From Chitinophaga filiformis (GTDB lineage: Bacteria > Bacteroidota > Bacteroidia > Chitinophagales > Chitinophagaceae): a stretch of 64,000 nucleotides of DNA. Positions 36,044-45,371 of this stretch are shown one piece after another; the stretch's first letter is position 1, and every line of letters begins with the position of its first letter. A program made the position numbers and the translations under genes. The stretch spans positions 124,001 to 188,000 of the forward strand of contig NZ_JAKIRP010000012.1 in NCBI RefSeq assembly GCF_021646545.1. The letters run 5' to 3'. Below the pieces are notes generated by a model. The model was not told the DNA's origin. It searched no databases and worked only from the letters and a program-made list of their open reading frames with translations.

Positions 36044-36706
36044 ATGAATTTGTCGATTGCTGAGGAGAATTACATCAAGTCAATTTATAAACTGGAAGAA
36101 GAAGGACAGGAAGCGGTTTCGACCAACGCGCTGGCCGGCGAACTGGACACCAAGCCTGCATCGGTTACCGATATGGCGAAAAAACTAAAAGAGAAGAAAC
36201 TTATCGAATACGAAAAGTATCAGGGTATCAACCTGACTGCGGACGGAAAAAAGGCGGCACTATCCATTATTCGCAGGCATCGCCTGTGGGAGTGTTTCCT
36301 GGTAGATAAATTAGCATTCAGCTGGGAGGAGGTACATGAGCTGGCAGAAGAGCTGGAGCACGTACGCAGCGAAAAGATGACCAACCGCCTCAGCGAGTTC
36401 CTGGGTAACCCACAGATAGATCCTCATGGTGATCCTATTCCTGACGCCCAGGGTAAAATGGGCAAGCCCCGCGCACATACGCCACTGCATAAAGCAAAGG
36501 CTAAAAGACTGGAGGTAGTAGCAGTTTCCGACAAGTCAACCGCATTACTTGAATTCCTGAATGCCAAAGGCATCCGCTTAGGGACACAACTGGATGTAAT
36601 AGAACGGTATGAGTTTGACAACTCCATCGAACTGAAGATCCGCAATCAGCCTGCATTTACGATCAGTGAGCAGGTCTCAAAAAATATAATGGTCAAACCG
36701 ATATAA
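36044..36706 (+). CDS. mntR: DtxR/MntR-family metal-dependent repressor
   Basis: A 220-residue three-domain regulator: winged helix (ENYIKSIYKLEEEGQEAVSTNALAGEL, 7-65), metal-binding dimerisation domain with RRHRLWECFLVD and AEELEHVRSEKM (about 80-115), and a C-terminal FeoA/SH3-like domain (about 150-220). In the presence of Mn2+ or Fe2+ it should repress metal uptake. The downstream gene 107 bp away is an Nramp transporter, which favours manganese. The candidate operator lies just upstream. Confidence 0.9.
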   Translation: MNLSIAEENYIKSIYKLEEEGQEAVSTNALAGELDTKPASVTDMAKKLKEKKLIEYEKYQGINLTADGKKAALSIIRRHRLWECFLVDKLAFSWEEVHELAEELEHVRSEKMTNRLSEFLGNPQIDPHGDPIPDAQGKMGKPRAHTPLHKAKAKRLEVVAVSDKSTALLEFLNAKGIRLGTQLDVIERYEFDNSIELKIRNQPAFTISEQVSKNIMVKPI

Positions 36707-36813
36707 AGCAGTTGGCAGACAATACATCCGGCCATTAACACGTATACAGGTCAGTCCTGACACATGTACAACGAACAGCCGGCATAGGTCTGCGGCTGCA
36801 TAACAGCTAACAT

Positions 36814-38691
36814 ATGAATCATCAGCACACATCGTTAGGCGAAGTTCATCAAAGTGTAGATACTACTGTGCCCAGCACGAGCCGCTGGCGCAAATTACTG
36901 GCATTTTTCGGCCCTGCATATCTCGTCAGCGTCGGATATATGGACCCCGGCAACTGGGCCACAGACCTGGCCGGCGGTAGCCAGTATGGTTATAAATTAT
37001 TGTGGGTGCTCTTAATGAGTAATCTCATGGCGCTGCTGCTGCAATCGCTCAGTGCCCGTCTTGGCATTGTACGCGGAAGGGACCTCGCGCAGGCCAATCG
37101 CGAAACCTATCCCCCGGGTGTTAATTTCATTTTATACATACTGGCAGAAATAGCCATTGCAGCCACAGACCTGGCAGAAGTGCTGGGTATGGCCATTGGT
37201 ATACAGCTGCTCACCGGTCTGCCACTGCAGTGGGGTGTAAGCATCACCGTGCTGGATACCTTCCTGCTGCTGATATTACAGCGCTATGGCATCCGGAAGA
37301 TGGAGGCCTTTATTATTAGCCTGGTGGCAATAGTCGGCGTCTCTTTCCTGGTAGAATTGGTGATGGCTAAGCCGGTGATGGGGGAAGTAGTGACGGGTTT
37401 TGTACCCACCATCCCTGACAATGCTGCATTATATATTGCAATCGGAATCATAGGGGCTACGGTGATGCCGCACAACCTTTACCTGCATTCTGCACTGGTA
37501 CAGACCCGCAAGATCCAGCGCGATGAAAAGGGCATCCGGCAGGCACTGAAGCTCAACTTCATAGACAGCGCTGTAGCGTTAAACCTGGCCTTCTTTGTGA
37601 ACGCAGCCATCCTCATACTGGCGGCGACGGTGTTCTTTAAAACAGGCCGTACAGACATTGCGGAGATCCAGGATGCACACCGGCTGCTGGAAGGACTGCT
37701 GGGCAATAAATGGGCCCCTGCCCTCTTTGCCATTGCGCTGATTGCCGCCGGACAGAGTTCAACTGTTACGGGTACGCTGGCAGGACAGATCGTAATGGAG
37801 GGTTACCTGCGACTGCGTATCAATCCATGGCTGCGCCGCCTGCTTACACGACTGCTGGCGATCATCCCTGCCCTCTTCGTGATCCTGATAGCCGGTCCGG
37901 AGAAAGTAGGCGAACTGCTGGTATTCAGCCAGGTGCTGTTAAGTTTGCAGCTGGGCTTTGCCATCATTCCGCTCATACACTTTGTAAGCGATAAAAAGAC
38001 CATGGGCAGTTATGCGGTTGGTCCGCTGGTAAAAGTGATCAGCTGGATCATTACCGCTGTGCTGGTTTACCTGAACACCCGCATGGTGTATACGGAAGCG
38101 GCTAAGTATATCAGCAACAATGGCAACATCTGGGTGGATATACTGATCATTACAGCGGGTGTAGGTTTCCTGGCCCTCATCGTTATCACCATAGCTTATC
38201 CGCTGATCAGCCGTTATCAGCAGAAAGCATCTTCCCGTATTCATACCACGCCCGATTTCTCGCTGGGAGATATCCAGCCACCGGTATATAATCGTATTGC
38301 ACTGGCGCTGGACTTCAGCAGGGACGATGAAAAGATCATCTCCAATGCATTGGCGCACGGGAACCCGATGACGGAATACCTGTTGATACATGTGGTGGAA
38401 AGCGCCTCTGCTAAATATCTTGGAAGAGAGTCTGACGACTTCGAAACAAGAAAAGACAAAGAACAGATGCAGGCTTACATCTCTTTACTGCATGCAAAAA
38501 ATATCAGAGCGAAAGGATTGCTGGGCTACCGGCACCGTGCAGAAGAAATTGTGCGGATCGTGAAGGAGGAAGGAGCTGATTTCCTGGTGCTGGGCGGCCA
38601 TGGACATACCGGTATCAAAGACTGGATCTATGGGGAAACGACCAACCAGGTAAGGCATAAAGTAAGGATACCCGTATTGGTGGTACAATAA
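36814..38691 (+). CDS. mntH: Nramp divalent metal transporter fused to a universal stress protein domain
   Basis: A 625-residue fusion. Residues about 25-460 are an Nramp transporter with the metal-binding motifs MDPGNWATD (helix 1) and GATVMPHNLYLH (helix 6), importing Mn2+ or Fe2+ with protons. Residues about 490-625 are a UspA domain with the ATP-binding signature GGHGHTGIKDWIYGETTNQV near its end. Standard MntH is about 410-440 residues, so the Usp tail is an addition that might regulate transport through ATP or a nucleotide signal (inference). It follows the mntR-like gene on the same strand. Confidence 0.92.
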   Translation: MNHQHTSLGEVHQSVDTTVPSTSRWRKLLAFFGPAYLVSVGYMDPGNWATDLAGGSQYGYKLLWVLLMSNLMALLLQSLSARLGIVRGRDLAQANRETYPPGVNFILYILAEIAIAATDLAEVLGMAIGIQLLTGLPLQWGVSITVLDTFLLLILQRYGIRKMEAFIISLVAIVGVSFLVELVMAKPVMGEVVTGFVPTIPDNAALYIAIGIIGATVMPHNLYLHSALVQTRKIQRDEKGIRQALKLNFIDSAVALNLAFFVNAAILILAATVFFKTGRTDIAEIQDAHRLLEGLLGNKWAPALFAIALIAAGQSSTVTGTLAGQIVMEGYLRLRINPWLRRLLTRLLAIIPALFVILIAGPEKVGELLVFSQVLLSLQLGFAIIPLIHFVSDKKTMGSYAVGPLVKVISWIITAVLVYLNTRMVYTEAAKYISNNGNIWVDILIITAGVGFLALIVITIAYPLISRYQQKASSRIHTTPDFSLGDIQPPVYNRIALALDFSRDDEKIISNALAHGNPMTEYLLIHVVESASAKYLGRESDDFETRKDKEQMQAYISLLHAKNIRAKGLLGYRHRAEEIVRIVKEEGADFLVLGGHGHTGIKDWIYGETTNQVRHKVRIPVLVVQ

Positions 38692-38697
38692 AAAGAA

Positions 38698-38732
38698 AGG
38701 GAAAGATGACCAGCATCTCTCCCTCTTCTCCT
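38698..38732. terminator. terminator between convergent mntH and LytTR operons
   Basis: Stem GGGAAAGATG/CATCTCTCCC (one G-U or mismatch) with T-rich sequence on the minus side; ends the two-component operon and probably mntH. Confidence 0.7.
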
Positions 38733-38749
38733 GAAAAAAGCAATATATC

Positions 38750-39490
38750 TTATAATCCCAGCGCTGTTTTCAGCCTTGGATATCCTGTCTTGCTTACCGG
38801 TACTTTGGCGCCGGTCTTTAAAATGGCCAGGTGGTTTTCCTTTTCATAAGGTTCAATACGCGTCACCTGGTTGATGTTCAGCATATAGGAACGGTGTACA
38901 CGCGCAAATTGCTGCGGGTCCAGTGATTTCTCGAAGAACTGCATGGTTTTGTTCTTCAGGAAAGTTCCTTCCGGCGTCACTATTTTTACATAATCATCCG
39001 CAGCTTCCAGGTAGTGAATATCCTGTACGGGAATGATCTTGATCTTACCACTGATCTTCACGACCACCCTATTGCTCTGTATGGGTGACGTAGCCGCAGT
39101 TTCCAGCACAGCAGCCGTTTGCTGGAGTTCATCGGCAGCATGACGGTCCAGCCATTTCTGCACGGCTCTATCAAAGCGTTCTTTTGAAAATGGTTTCAGC
39201 AGATAGTCAACAGCGTTCACTTCAAAAGCACGGATAGCATGTTCTTCAAACGCTGTCGTAAATATCACCGCAGGCAGTTCTTCCACCAGTTCCAGCATTT
39301 CAAAACCATTGATCTTAGGCATCTGCACATCCAGGAAGATGATATCAGGCTGTTGCTGTTGTATGGCCTTCAATCCTTCAAATCCATCACCACATTCCTG
39401 CATCAGTTGTACCTGCGGAAAGGACTGCAGGTATTCCTTTACGATCTCACGCGCCAGGGGTTCATCATCAATTATTACTGCTTTTATCAT
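38750..39490 (-). CDS. LytTR-family response regulator
   Basis: A 246-residue regulator with a receiver domain (VIIDDEPLAREIV, phosphoacceptor Asp in IIFLDVQMPKING, Lys in LLKPF) and a C-terminal LytTR DNA-binding domain (about 140-246; IHYLEAADDYVKIVT, FARVHRSYMLNI). It is the output of the kinase encoded just upstream, whose gene it overlaps by 23 bp. Fourth gene of the operon starting at 41723. Confidence 0.94.
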   Translation of the reverse strand: MIKAVIIDDEPLAREIVKEYLQSFPQVQLMQECGDGFEGLKAIQQQQPDIIFLDVQMPKINGFEMLELVEELPAVIFTTAFEEHAIRAFEVNAVDYLLKPFSKERFDRAVQKWLDRHAADELQQTAAVLETAATSPIQSNRVVVKISGKIKIIPVQDIHYLEAADDYVKIVTPEGTFLKNKTMQFFEKSLDPQQFARVHRSYMLNINQVTRIEPYEKENHLAILKTGAKVPVSKTGYPRLKTALGL

Positions 39491-40526
39491 ATAGTTGTGG
39501 CACTTTAATCAGGGTTGTAAAAATGTTTCCGTTTGCTTTTGCTTCCAGCAGGTCTTTTCTGCCAAATAACAGATAAAGCCGCCGTTCGATGGATGAGAGC
39601 CCGAAACCTGTGCCAGCATGTGTCTGCAGTTCAGGATCAAAAGGGTTCCGTACCTGTATATGCAACATGTCATCTGTCTGCCATGCTGCAATTGAAATCG
39701 TAATAGATTCTGTTGTATCGTATAGTCCGTACTTGATGGCGTTCTCCACAACGGGCTGCAGGAGCATCGGCGGGAGCATTAAACGGCCTGTATTATCATC
39801 CGCAGTAATTTCCGTAGCTAAACGGTGACCAAAACGCACTTTCTCAATATCAAGATATAACTGCAGATACTGTAATTCCTCCGGCAGAAAGATCCATTGC
39901 TGGTCTTCGCGTTTGAGTGTACCCCGCAGAAAATCGCTCAGTTTCAGCACCATTTCCCTCGCCTGCTGCGGCCGTAAAGCGATCAGCGCATTGATAGAAT
40001 TCAGGCTGTTGAACAGGAAGTGCGGTTGCAACTGTTGTCTCAGCTTATACAACTCGGCTTCTCTTGCCATGCGTTCTGTGGCTTCTTTACGTGCCAGCTC
40101 CTCCCGCTGATCTTCCATACTGTACCACATCACGTTTTTGATACCCAGCGCGGTGATGACCAGCCAGCCTATTATAAAACGTACCGGGAGCGCTGTGATC
40201 AGCCAGGACTGATAGTAAGCTACTGAATCAAAAATATGATACAGGGTACAGTAACTGAAGGTTTCCCATACGATGGTAAGTCCTGTACAATAGGCCAGCA
40301 GGAAAACGTATTTTCCTTTCGCAGGCCGGTAATGTGACATACTGAAACAAACAGCTACCCCCGTCAACGCCAGTAACACATTGTGTACTACGCTGTCTGT
40401 CCATGCAATACTGTCACTGATATTAAACCAGCATATCAACAGATAGGCATGCAGGATGGTGAACACATAGCTCGTACCTATTAAAGCCCATCTGAAAGAT
40501 TTGTTTGCCAGTAGTGGATTTGCCAA
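39468..40526 (-). CDS. LytS/YehU-type sensor histidine kinase
   Basis: A 352-residue membrane kinase. Four hydrophobic segments fill residues about 10-150, then a coiled coil, the phosphoacceptor region LQPHFLFNSLNSINAL and an ATPase domain with PPMLLQPVVENAIKYGL (N box) and GTGFGLSSIERRL (G box). It lacks an extracellular sensor domain, so it likely senses membrane state or a neighbouring membrane protein such as the LiaF-like protein of the same operon. It overlaps the response regulator by 23 bp. Confidence 0.94.
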   Translation of the reverse strand: MANPLLANKSFRWALIGTSYVFTILHAYLLICWFNISDSIAWTDSVVHNVLLALTGVAVCFSMSHYRPAKGKYVFLLAYCTGLTIVWETFSYCTLYHIFDSVAYYQSWLITALPVRFIIGWLVITALGIKNVMWYSMEDQREELARKEATERMAREAELYKLRQQLQPHFLFNSLNSINALIALRPQQAREMVLKLSDFLRGTLKREDQQWIFLPEELQYLQLYLDIEKVRFGHRLATEITADDNTGRLMLPPMLLQPVVENAIKYGLYDTTESITISIAAWQTDDMLHIQVRNPFDPELQTHAGTGFGLSSIERRLYLLFGRKDLLEAKANGNIFTTLIKVPQLYDKSSNN

Positions 40527-40552
40527 AGAATCTGGAATAAAGATTTAAGTAA

Positions 40553-40906
40553 TTAAGCGTGAATGTCCAGCAGTTGCTGTCCTTTCAGGTGATTCGCTTT
40601 TACCTGCAACCAGGAAATATATGCGTTGGCATCTCCTGGTTCTTCAATACGGGAATAGAGCTCCATGCCATCTCCCAGGTTGTTCAGCACATTCACCTCA
40701 GGTACGCTGATAAAGCGCCATTCTACCAGTTCCTGTCTTTGATTCCTGAATGCATATTGTTCCTGCATACCTATCTCGCTTGCGCGTTTCCAGGCTTCAT
40801 CACGCGTGTTTGCACTTATCAGACGTAATTGTTCATCAAACTGCGGGTGATGTTCTCCTTTTCCGGTGATGATCTGGTAAACGATCTTCGCTACAAACCA
40901 TTGCAT
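40553..40906 (-). CDS. DUF4288 domain protein
   Basis: A 117-residue soluble protein starting MQWFVAKIVYQIITG with ANTRDEAWKRASEIG and VEWRFISVPEVN, which matches DUF4288 (a small family without known role). It sits 26 bp before the kinase gene and 34 bp after the LiaF-like gene, so it is probably part of the sensing operon. Confidence 0.75.
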   Translation of the reverse strand: MQWFVAKIVYQIITGKGEHHPQFDEQLRLISANTRDEAWKRASEIGMQEQYAFRNQRQELVEWRFISVPEVNVLNNLGDGMELYSRIEEPGDANAYISWLQVKANHLKGQQLLDIHA

Positions 40907-40940
40907 AAAATATGATTATTAGAGGATGAAATAAAGTTAA

Positions 40941-41723
40941 TCAGATATAGTTTTTAATCTCAACTCCGCCGAAGATGCACATGCCCTTGATCACGAAGAT
41001 CTTGTCGGAATTATTGGCCAGCAGTTCTATCGGGCGTTTGTCTTCTACACCACCCATGATAGTCTGCATTTCCAGACGTACATCCCAGTTGGCAGGAACG
41101 ATCAGTTCAATACCACCGAAAATGCAGGTGGCATCAAATTCAATACGGTCCTGAAAGTCGGCCTGTATCAGGTTAATGTCAGCGCCCCCGAAGATGGCTA
41201 CGACCTTTCCGCCTCTGAACTGTTTGGATACCACTACTCTGTTTTCGCCGCTGAAAATAACGGAGGAGTCGATATAGTCTTCTACGCTGGTACTGGGGGG
41301 CAATATCCGCCTGTCTTTCATGGTAGATTCCTGTCGTTTGCCGAAGATCAGCGCCAGGCCGATCACCGTAAAGACAGCTGGCCATATAAAACGGGTGATA
41401 TCATATGAGATGTATACGTATTCTTTTACCAGGAAGATGGCGCCAACCAGCATCATGATAAGACCGCCCCAGTTCTTAAAATTGCTGATGGCAAGAACAA
41501 CAGTGCCTATAACGATCAGCAATGTCTGCCAGGAAAACATCCAGGGCGGAAGGTTCAGATCGAGGCTATTTATGAAGAGAAAAATACCGATCAGTAAAAA
41601 GATAATGCCTTTGCCGAATTTATAGCCCTCATTTCTCTCCGCTCTTCTCAGCCTTCTCTCCGCTCTTCTTTCGGCGCTCCTTTCTGCCTGTTTTTCGTCT
41701 TTCGTATATTCTTGGTTATCCAT
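40941..41723 (-). CDS. LiaF-like membrane protein
   Basis: A 260-residue protein: a highly charged N-terminus (repeated ERRAER, residues 10-32), four hydrophobic helices (about 37-130), and a soluble C-terminal half with three FGG repeats (IFGGADINL, IFGGIELIVP, IFGGVEIKNY), the hallmark of the LiaF/DUF2154 cell-wall-stress domain. In Firmicutes LiaF restrains a sensor kinase; here it is the first gene of the operon with LytS- and LytTR-type proteins, so an equivalent job is plausible. Confidence 0.85.
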   Translation of the reverse strand: MDNQEYTKDEKQAERSAERRAERRLRRAERNEGYKFGKGIIFLLIGIFLFINSLDLNLPPWMFSWQTLLIVIGTVVLAISNFKNWGGLIMMLVGAIFLVKEYVYISYDITRFIWPAVFTVIGLALIFGKRQESTMKDRRILPPSTSVEDYIDSSVIFSGENRVVVSKQFRGGKVVAIFGGADINLIQADFQDRIEFDATCIFGGIELIVPANWDVRLEMQTIMGGVEDKRPIELLANNSDKIFVIKGMCIFGGVEIKNYI

Positions 41724-41839
41724 GTGATGTTTAACATTTACGATACAAACTTAGGAAGAGCCTGTGGGTTAAGAAAGCCTATTTAGGCTAACAGGTTGCT
41801 CATTCCCGGTAAACGGCATGAAAAAGGCGGTAAAAATGA

Positions 41840-42547
41840 TCATTGCAGGATGGCCTCCATTATACCGGCTAATTTACCGGCCCAAATGGCCATTTCCTTG
41901 CCGGAGTAATGCAGTCCGTCACCGGCTACCAGGCTGGGATCTCCGGCAGCTTCCCGGCTGTCGGCAGTAATATCGAGGTAGTGTACCCTGAATTTCTTTG
42001 CAATTGTCTTATTGGCGGCATTAAACGCGTCTATTTCATCTGCAATCTGTTGCCTGTCGCGGCCCTCAGCAAAAGGCACCACACCCCAGTCGGGGATGGA
42101 CAGTACTACCACCCTGTCTGAATGGCCACCGGCAAACTGGATGGCTTGTTTCAGCAAGTGGGTGAATTCGGTCTTGTACTCCACGACGCTACGCCCTCTG
42201 TACTGGTTGTTCACGCCTATGAGCAGGGTCACGATACTGAAGGTATCAGTGATCGCTGCTTCGTTGACTGCAGCTTCCAGTTCGTCTGTGGTCCATCCTG
42301 TTTTAGCGATAATGCGGGGAGGAGCGACGGTAATACCTTTCTCGGTCAGCAGCCTGGCTGCCTGTACGGGGAAACGGTGCTCTTCCGGCACACTTTCTCC
42401 GATTGTATAACTATCTCCCAGGGCCAGATAGGTAAAATTGCTGACAGTAGTGTCCTGGGCGGTGTGAATACCCGGTATCATAGGGATCTCTTCTTTTTTT
42501 GCAGCTAAAAATAAGAAAAAGACCATAGACCATATATAGTAGCCCAT
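41840..42547 (-). CDS. SGNH/GDSL hydrolase
   Basis: A 235-residue secreted or anchored esterase. Hydrophobic N-terminus (YYIWSMVFFLFLAA), catalytic Ser in LALGDSYTIGE, oxyanion residues in LLIGVNNQYRG, and the Asp-His pair in VAGDGLHYSGKE. It should hydrolyse ester or acetyl groups from lipids or polysaccharides; the substrate is unknown. Divergent from icd across 69 bp. Confidence 0.86.
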   Translation of the reverse strand: MGYYIWSMVFFLFLAAKKEEIPMIPGIHTAQDTTVSNFTYLALGDSYTIGESVPEEHRFPVQAARLLTEKGITVAPPRIIAKTGWTTDELEAAVNEAAITDTFSIVTLLIGVNNQYRGRSVVEYKTEFTHLLKQAIQFAGGHSDRVVVLSIPDWGVVPFAEGRDRQQIADEIDAFNAANKTIAKKFRVHYLDITADSREAAGDPSLVAGDGLHYSGKEMAIWAGKLAGIMEAILQ

Positions 42548-42564
42548 AAGATGTGTGGATTCCG

Positions 42565-42572
42565 TACCTTTG
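42565..42572 (+). promoter_or_regulatory. -7 element TACCTTTG of icd
   Basis: Exact consensus followed by GCGC, predicting a leader of roughly 40 nt for icd. No -33 TTTG at standard spacing. Confidence 0.5.
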
Positions 42573-42616
42573 CGCTCGATTATTATAAATTACGAAACTC
42601 GTAAAGAAACTGTTTT

Positions 42617-43882
42617 ATGCCGGCAGAAAAAATATCAATGACCAATGGCCAGTTACAGGTGCCTAATCATCCCATTATTCCATTCATTGAAGGTGACGGA
42701 ATAGGACCTGATATCTGGCGGGCGAGTGTGCGTGTATTTGACGCCGCTGTTGAAAAAGCCTATGGTGGAAAAAGAAAGATAGAATGGAAAGAAGTGCTGG
42801 CTGGGGAAAAAGCCTTTCAGCGGACAGGTGAATGGCTGCCAAAAGCGACACTGGATGCATTTAAAGAGTACCTGGTATCCATCAAAGGACCATTGTCCAC
42901 ACCGGTAGGTGGCGGTATCCGCTCTCTGAACGTGGCAATGCGCCAGGAACTGGACCTTTATGCATGTGTACGCCCTGTACGTTGGTTTGATAAAGTACCT
43001 TCTCCGGTAAAACATCCTGAAAAAGTGGACATGGTGATCTTCCGCGAGAACACTGAAGATATTTACGCTGGTATAGAATACATGTACGGAACACCGGAAG
43101 CTGAAAAGCTGCTGAACTTCCTGCAGAACGAAATGGGTGTGAAGAAGATCCGCTTCCCGGAAACCTCTTCCCTGGGTATCAAACCTGTTTCCAAAGAAGG
43201 TACTGAAAGGCTGGTACGTGCAGCCCTGAAATATGCGCTGGAACAGAAACTGCCTTCCCTGACCCTGGTACACAAAGGGAACATCATGAAATTTACCGAA
43301 GGCGGCTTCAAAAACTGGGGTTATGAACTGGCGGTACGTGAATTCGGCGACAAAGTATACACCTGGGAACAGTGGGAAGCCACTAAAAAAGCCAGCGGTG
43401 AAGACGAGGCCAACAAAGAACTGAATGTAGCTATCGCACATAAAAAACTGATCGTGAAAGATGTTATCGCAGATAACTTCCTTCAGCAGATCCTCCTCGC
43501 GCCACAGGACTACTCTGTAGTAGCTACGCTGAACCTGAACGGCGACTATATTTCCGATGCGCTTGCCGCTGCAGTAGGTGGTATCGGTATCGCTCCGGGC
43601 GCTAACATTAACTATCTGACCGGCCACGCTGTATTTGAAGCTACTCACGGTACTGCACCGCGCTTCGCCAATACAGATACTATGAACCCGAGCTCAGTTA
43701 TCCTCAGCGGCGTAATGATGCTGGAATATATGGGCTGGAAAGAAGCAGCAGATATCATTATACACGGCCTCAGCACAGCGATTGCACGTAAACGTGTGAC
43801 CATAGATTTCTACAAGCTGATGGACGACGCTACACTGGTAAAAACCAGTGAATTTGCAGATGAAGTGATCAAGCACCTGTAA
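42617..43882 (+). CDS. icd: NADP-dependent isocitrate dehydrogenase, E. coli-type
   Basis: A 421-residue TCA-cycle enzyme that oxidises isocitrate to 2-oxoglutarate. [12 protein letters not shown] opens the fold; the substrate-binding [24 protein letters not shown] contains the phosphorylatable Ser of the E. coli enzyme in its SLN motif; [15 protein letters not shown] and [13 protein letters not shown] follow. NADP specificity fits the subfamily I pattern. A second, unrelated-subfamily isocitrate dehydrogenase is encoded 191 bp downstream. Confidence 0.94.
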   Translation: MPAEKISMTNGQLQVPNHPIIPFIEGDGIGPDIWRASVRVFDAAVEKAYGGKRKIEWKEVLAGEKAFQRTGEWLPKATLDAFKEYLVSIKGPLSTPVGGGIRSLNVAMRQELDLYACVRPVRWFDKVPSPVKHPEKVDMVIFRENTEDIYAGIEYMYGTPEAEKLLNFLQNEMGVKKIRFPETSSLGIKPVSKEGTERLVRAALKYALEQKLPSLTLVHKGNIMKFTEGGFKNWGYELAVREFGDKVYTWEQWEATKKASGEDEANKELNVAIAHKKLIVKDVIADNFLQQILLAPQDYSVVATLNLNGDYISDALAAAVGGIGIAPGANINYLTGHAVFEATHGTAPRFANTDTMNPSSVILSGVMMLEYMGWKEAADIIIHGLSTAIARKRVTIDFYKLMDDATLVKTSEFADEVIKHL

Positions 43883-43907
43883 CCCTCCGGGATACACAAA
43901 AACATAT

Positions 43908-43996
43908 AGTTCCGCTTTTCAAGGCGTTGGTAGACAGTGATAATTCATTTTTTTGTCAAAGAATTGTTGCAAAACCAGCCCATGGAAAGCGGAACT
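43908..43996. repeat. 11-bp inverted repeat between the two IDH genes
   Basis: AGTTCCGCTTT at 43908-43918 and its exact complement AAAGCGGAACT at 43986-43996, 67 nt apart. In RNA this would close a large stem-loop upstream of the second IDH gene. It could be regulatory or chance. Confidence 0.45.
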
Positions 43997-44073
43997 TGTA
44001 AATTATACCCGGTTATCGTATATTTCACGATTATCACATGAACACTCGTATCTAATTAAAAATCAAAGTCGAA

Positions 44074-45306
44074 ATGGCAGAAAAAATCAAAGTCGCCAAC
44101 CCGGTGGTTGAACTGGATGGAGATGAAATGACACGAATCATCTGGAAATTCATTAAAGATAAACTGATCCTTCCTTACCTGGACGTTGATATCAAATACT
44201 TTGACCTCGGCATGGAACATCGTGATGCTACCAATGACCAGGTGACCATTGATGCTGCTAATGCTATCAAGGAAGTAGGTGTTGGTATCAAATGCGCTAC
44301 CATCACTCCTGATGAAGAGCGTGTGAAGGAATTCAAGCTGAAACAGATGTGGAAGTCTCCAAATGGTACTATCCGTAACATCCTTGACGGTACTGTATTC
44401 CGCGAGCCAATCGTGACACAGAACGTACCTCGTCTGGTGCCTAACTGGACTGCTCCTATCTGCATCGGTCGTCATGCTTTCGGTGACCAGTACCGCGCTA
44501 CAGACTTCGTAACTAAAGGTAAAGGTAAACTGACCATCAAGTTCGAAGGCGAGAACGGTGAAGTGATCGAGCATGAAGTATTCAACTTCAAAGGCGATGG
44601 CGTTGCCCTGGCAATGTACAACACTGACGAGTCTATCAAAGGATTTGCACGTGCTTGTTTCAACCAGGCGCTGATCAAAAAATGGCCGCTGTACCTGAGC
44701 ACCAAGAACACCATCCTGAAAAAATACGATGGCCGTTTCAAAGACATTTTCGAAGAGATCTATCAGAACGAATTCAAGGCTGAATTCCAGAAAAACGGCC
44801 TGACCTACGAGCACCGCCTGATCGATGACATGGTGGCGAGCGCACTGAAATGGAACGGTAACTTCGTATGGGCTTGTAAGAACTACGATGGCGACGTTCA
44901 GTCTGACACTGTTGCACAGGGCTTCGGTTCACTGGGTCTGATGACTTCTACCCTGGTTACTCCTGATGGTACTGTAATGGAAGCGGAGGCTGCACACGGT
45001 ACTGTAACCCGCCACTACCGCGATCACCAGGCTGGTAAACCAACTTCCACCAACCCTATCGCGTCTATCTTCGCATGGACCCGTGGTCTGGAATTCCGTG
45101 GCCGTCTGGATAAAAACCAGGCACTGATCGACTTCTGTCATGCACTGGAAGCTGTTTGCGTTGAAACAGTAGAAAGCGGCAAGATGACAAAAGATCTGGC
45201 AGTTTGTATACACGGTAACAAAGTTGAGCACGGAAAGCATTATCTTTACACTGAAGAGTTCCTCCAGGAACTGGATAACGCACTGAAAGCGAAACTGAAA
45301 AAATAA
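44074..45306 (+). CDS. NADP-dependent isocitrate dehydrogenase, eukaryotic-type (subfamily II)
   Basis: A 410-residue enzyme of the group that includes mitochondrial and cytosolic [34 protein letters not shown] at the start, [20 protein letters not shown] for substrate binding, and [24 protein letters not shown] near the end. It performs the same reaction as the upstream icd product but is only distantly related. Codon use looks strongly biased, suggesting high expression. A strong terminator follows, so icd and this gene may or may not share a transcript. Confidence 0.95.
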   Translation: MAEKIKVANPVVELDGDEMTRIIWKFIKDKLILPYLDVDIKYFDLGMEHRDATNDQVTIDAANAIKEVGVGIKCATITPDEERVKEFKLKQMWKSPNGTIRNILDGTVFREPIVTQNVPRLVPNWTAPICIGRHAFGDQYRATDFVTKGKGKLTIKFEGENGEVIEHEVFNFKGDGVALAMYNTDESIKGFARACFNQALIKKWPLYLSTKNTILKKYDGRFKDIFEEIYQNEFKAEFQKNGLTYEHRLIDDMVASALKWNGNFVWACKNYDGDVQSDTVAQGFGSLGLMTSTLVTPDGTVMEAEAAHGTVTRHYRDHQAGKPTSTNPIASIFAWTRGLEFRGRLDKNQALIDFCHALEAVCVETVESGKMTKDLAVCIHGNKVEHGKHYLYTEEFLQELDNALKAKLKK

Positions 45307-45332
45307 GCCACGTACGTAATACTGATATAAAC

Positions 45333-45367
45333 ACGAGGTCCCTGCGAATGCAGGGACCTCGTTATTT
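45333..45367 (+). terminator. rho-independent terminator after the second IDH
   Basis: Perfect 13-bp stem ACGAGGTCCCTGC/GCAGGGACCTCGT with a GAAT loop followed by TATTTT. Confidence 0.88.
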
Positions 45368-45371
45368 TAAA

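Noticed and set aside
41776-41789. AGCCTATTTAGGCT palindrome as a second DtxR/MntR site
   Set aside because: It resembles the half-site but lies upstream of the LiaF-like operon with no metal gene; more likely a simple hairpin.
42653-43648. 331-residue minus-strand ORF
   Set aside because: Antisense shadow of icd caused by its codon bias.
43883-44073. Riboswitch in the leader of the second IDH
   Set aside because: Only one inverted repeat is visible and I see no conserved core of a known riboswitch class.
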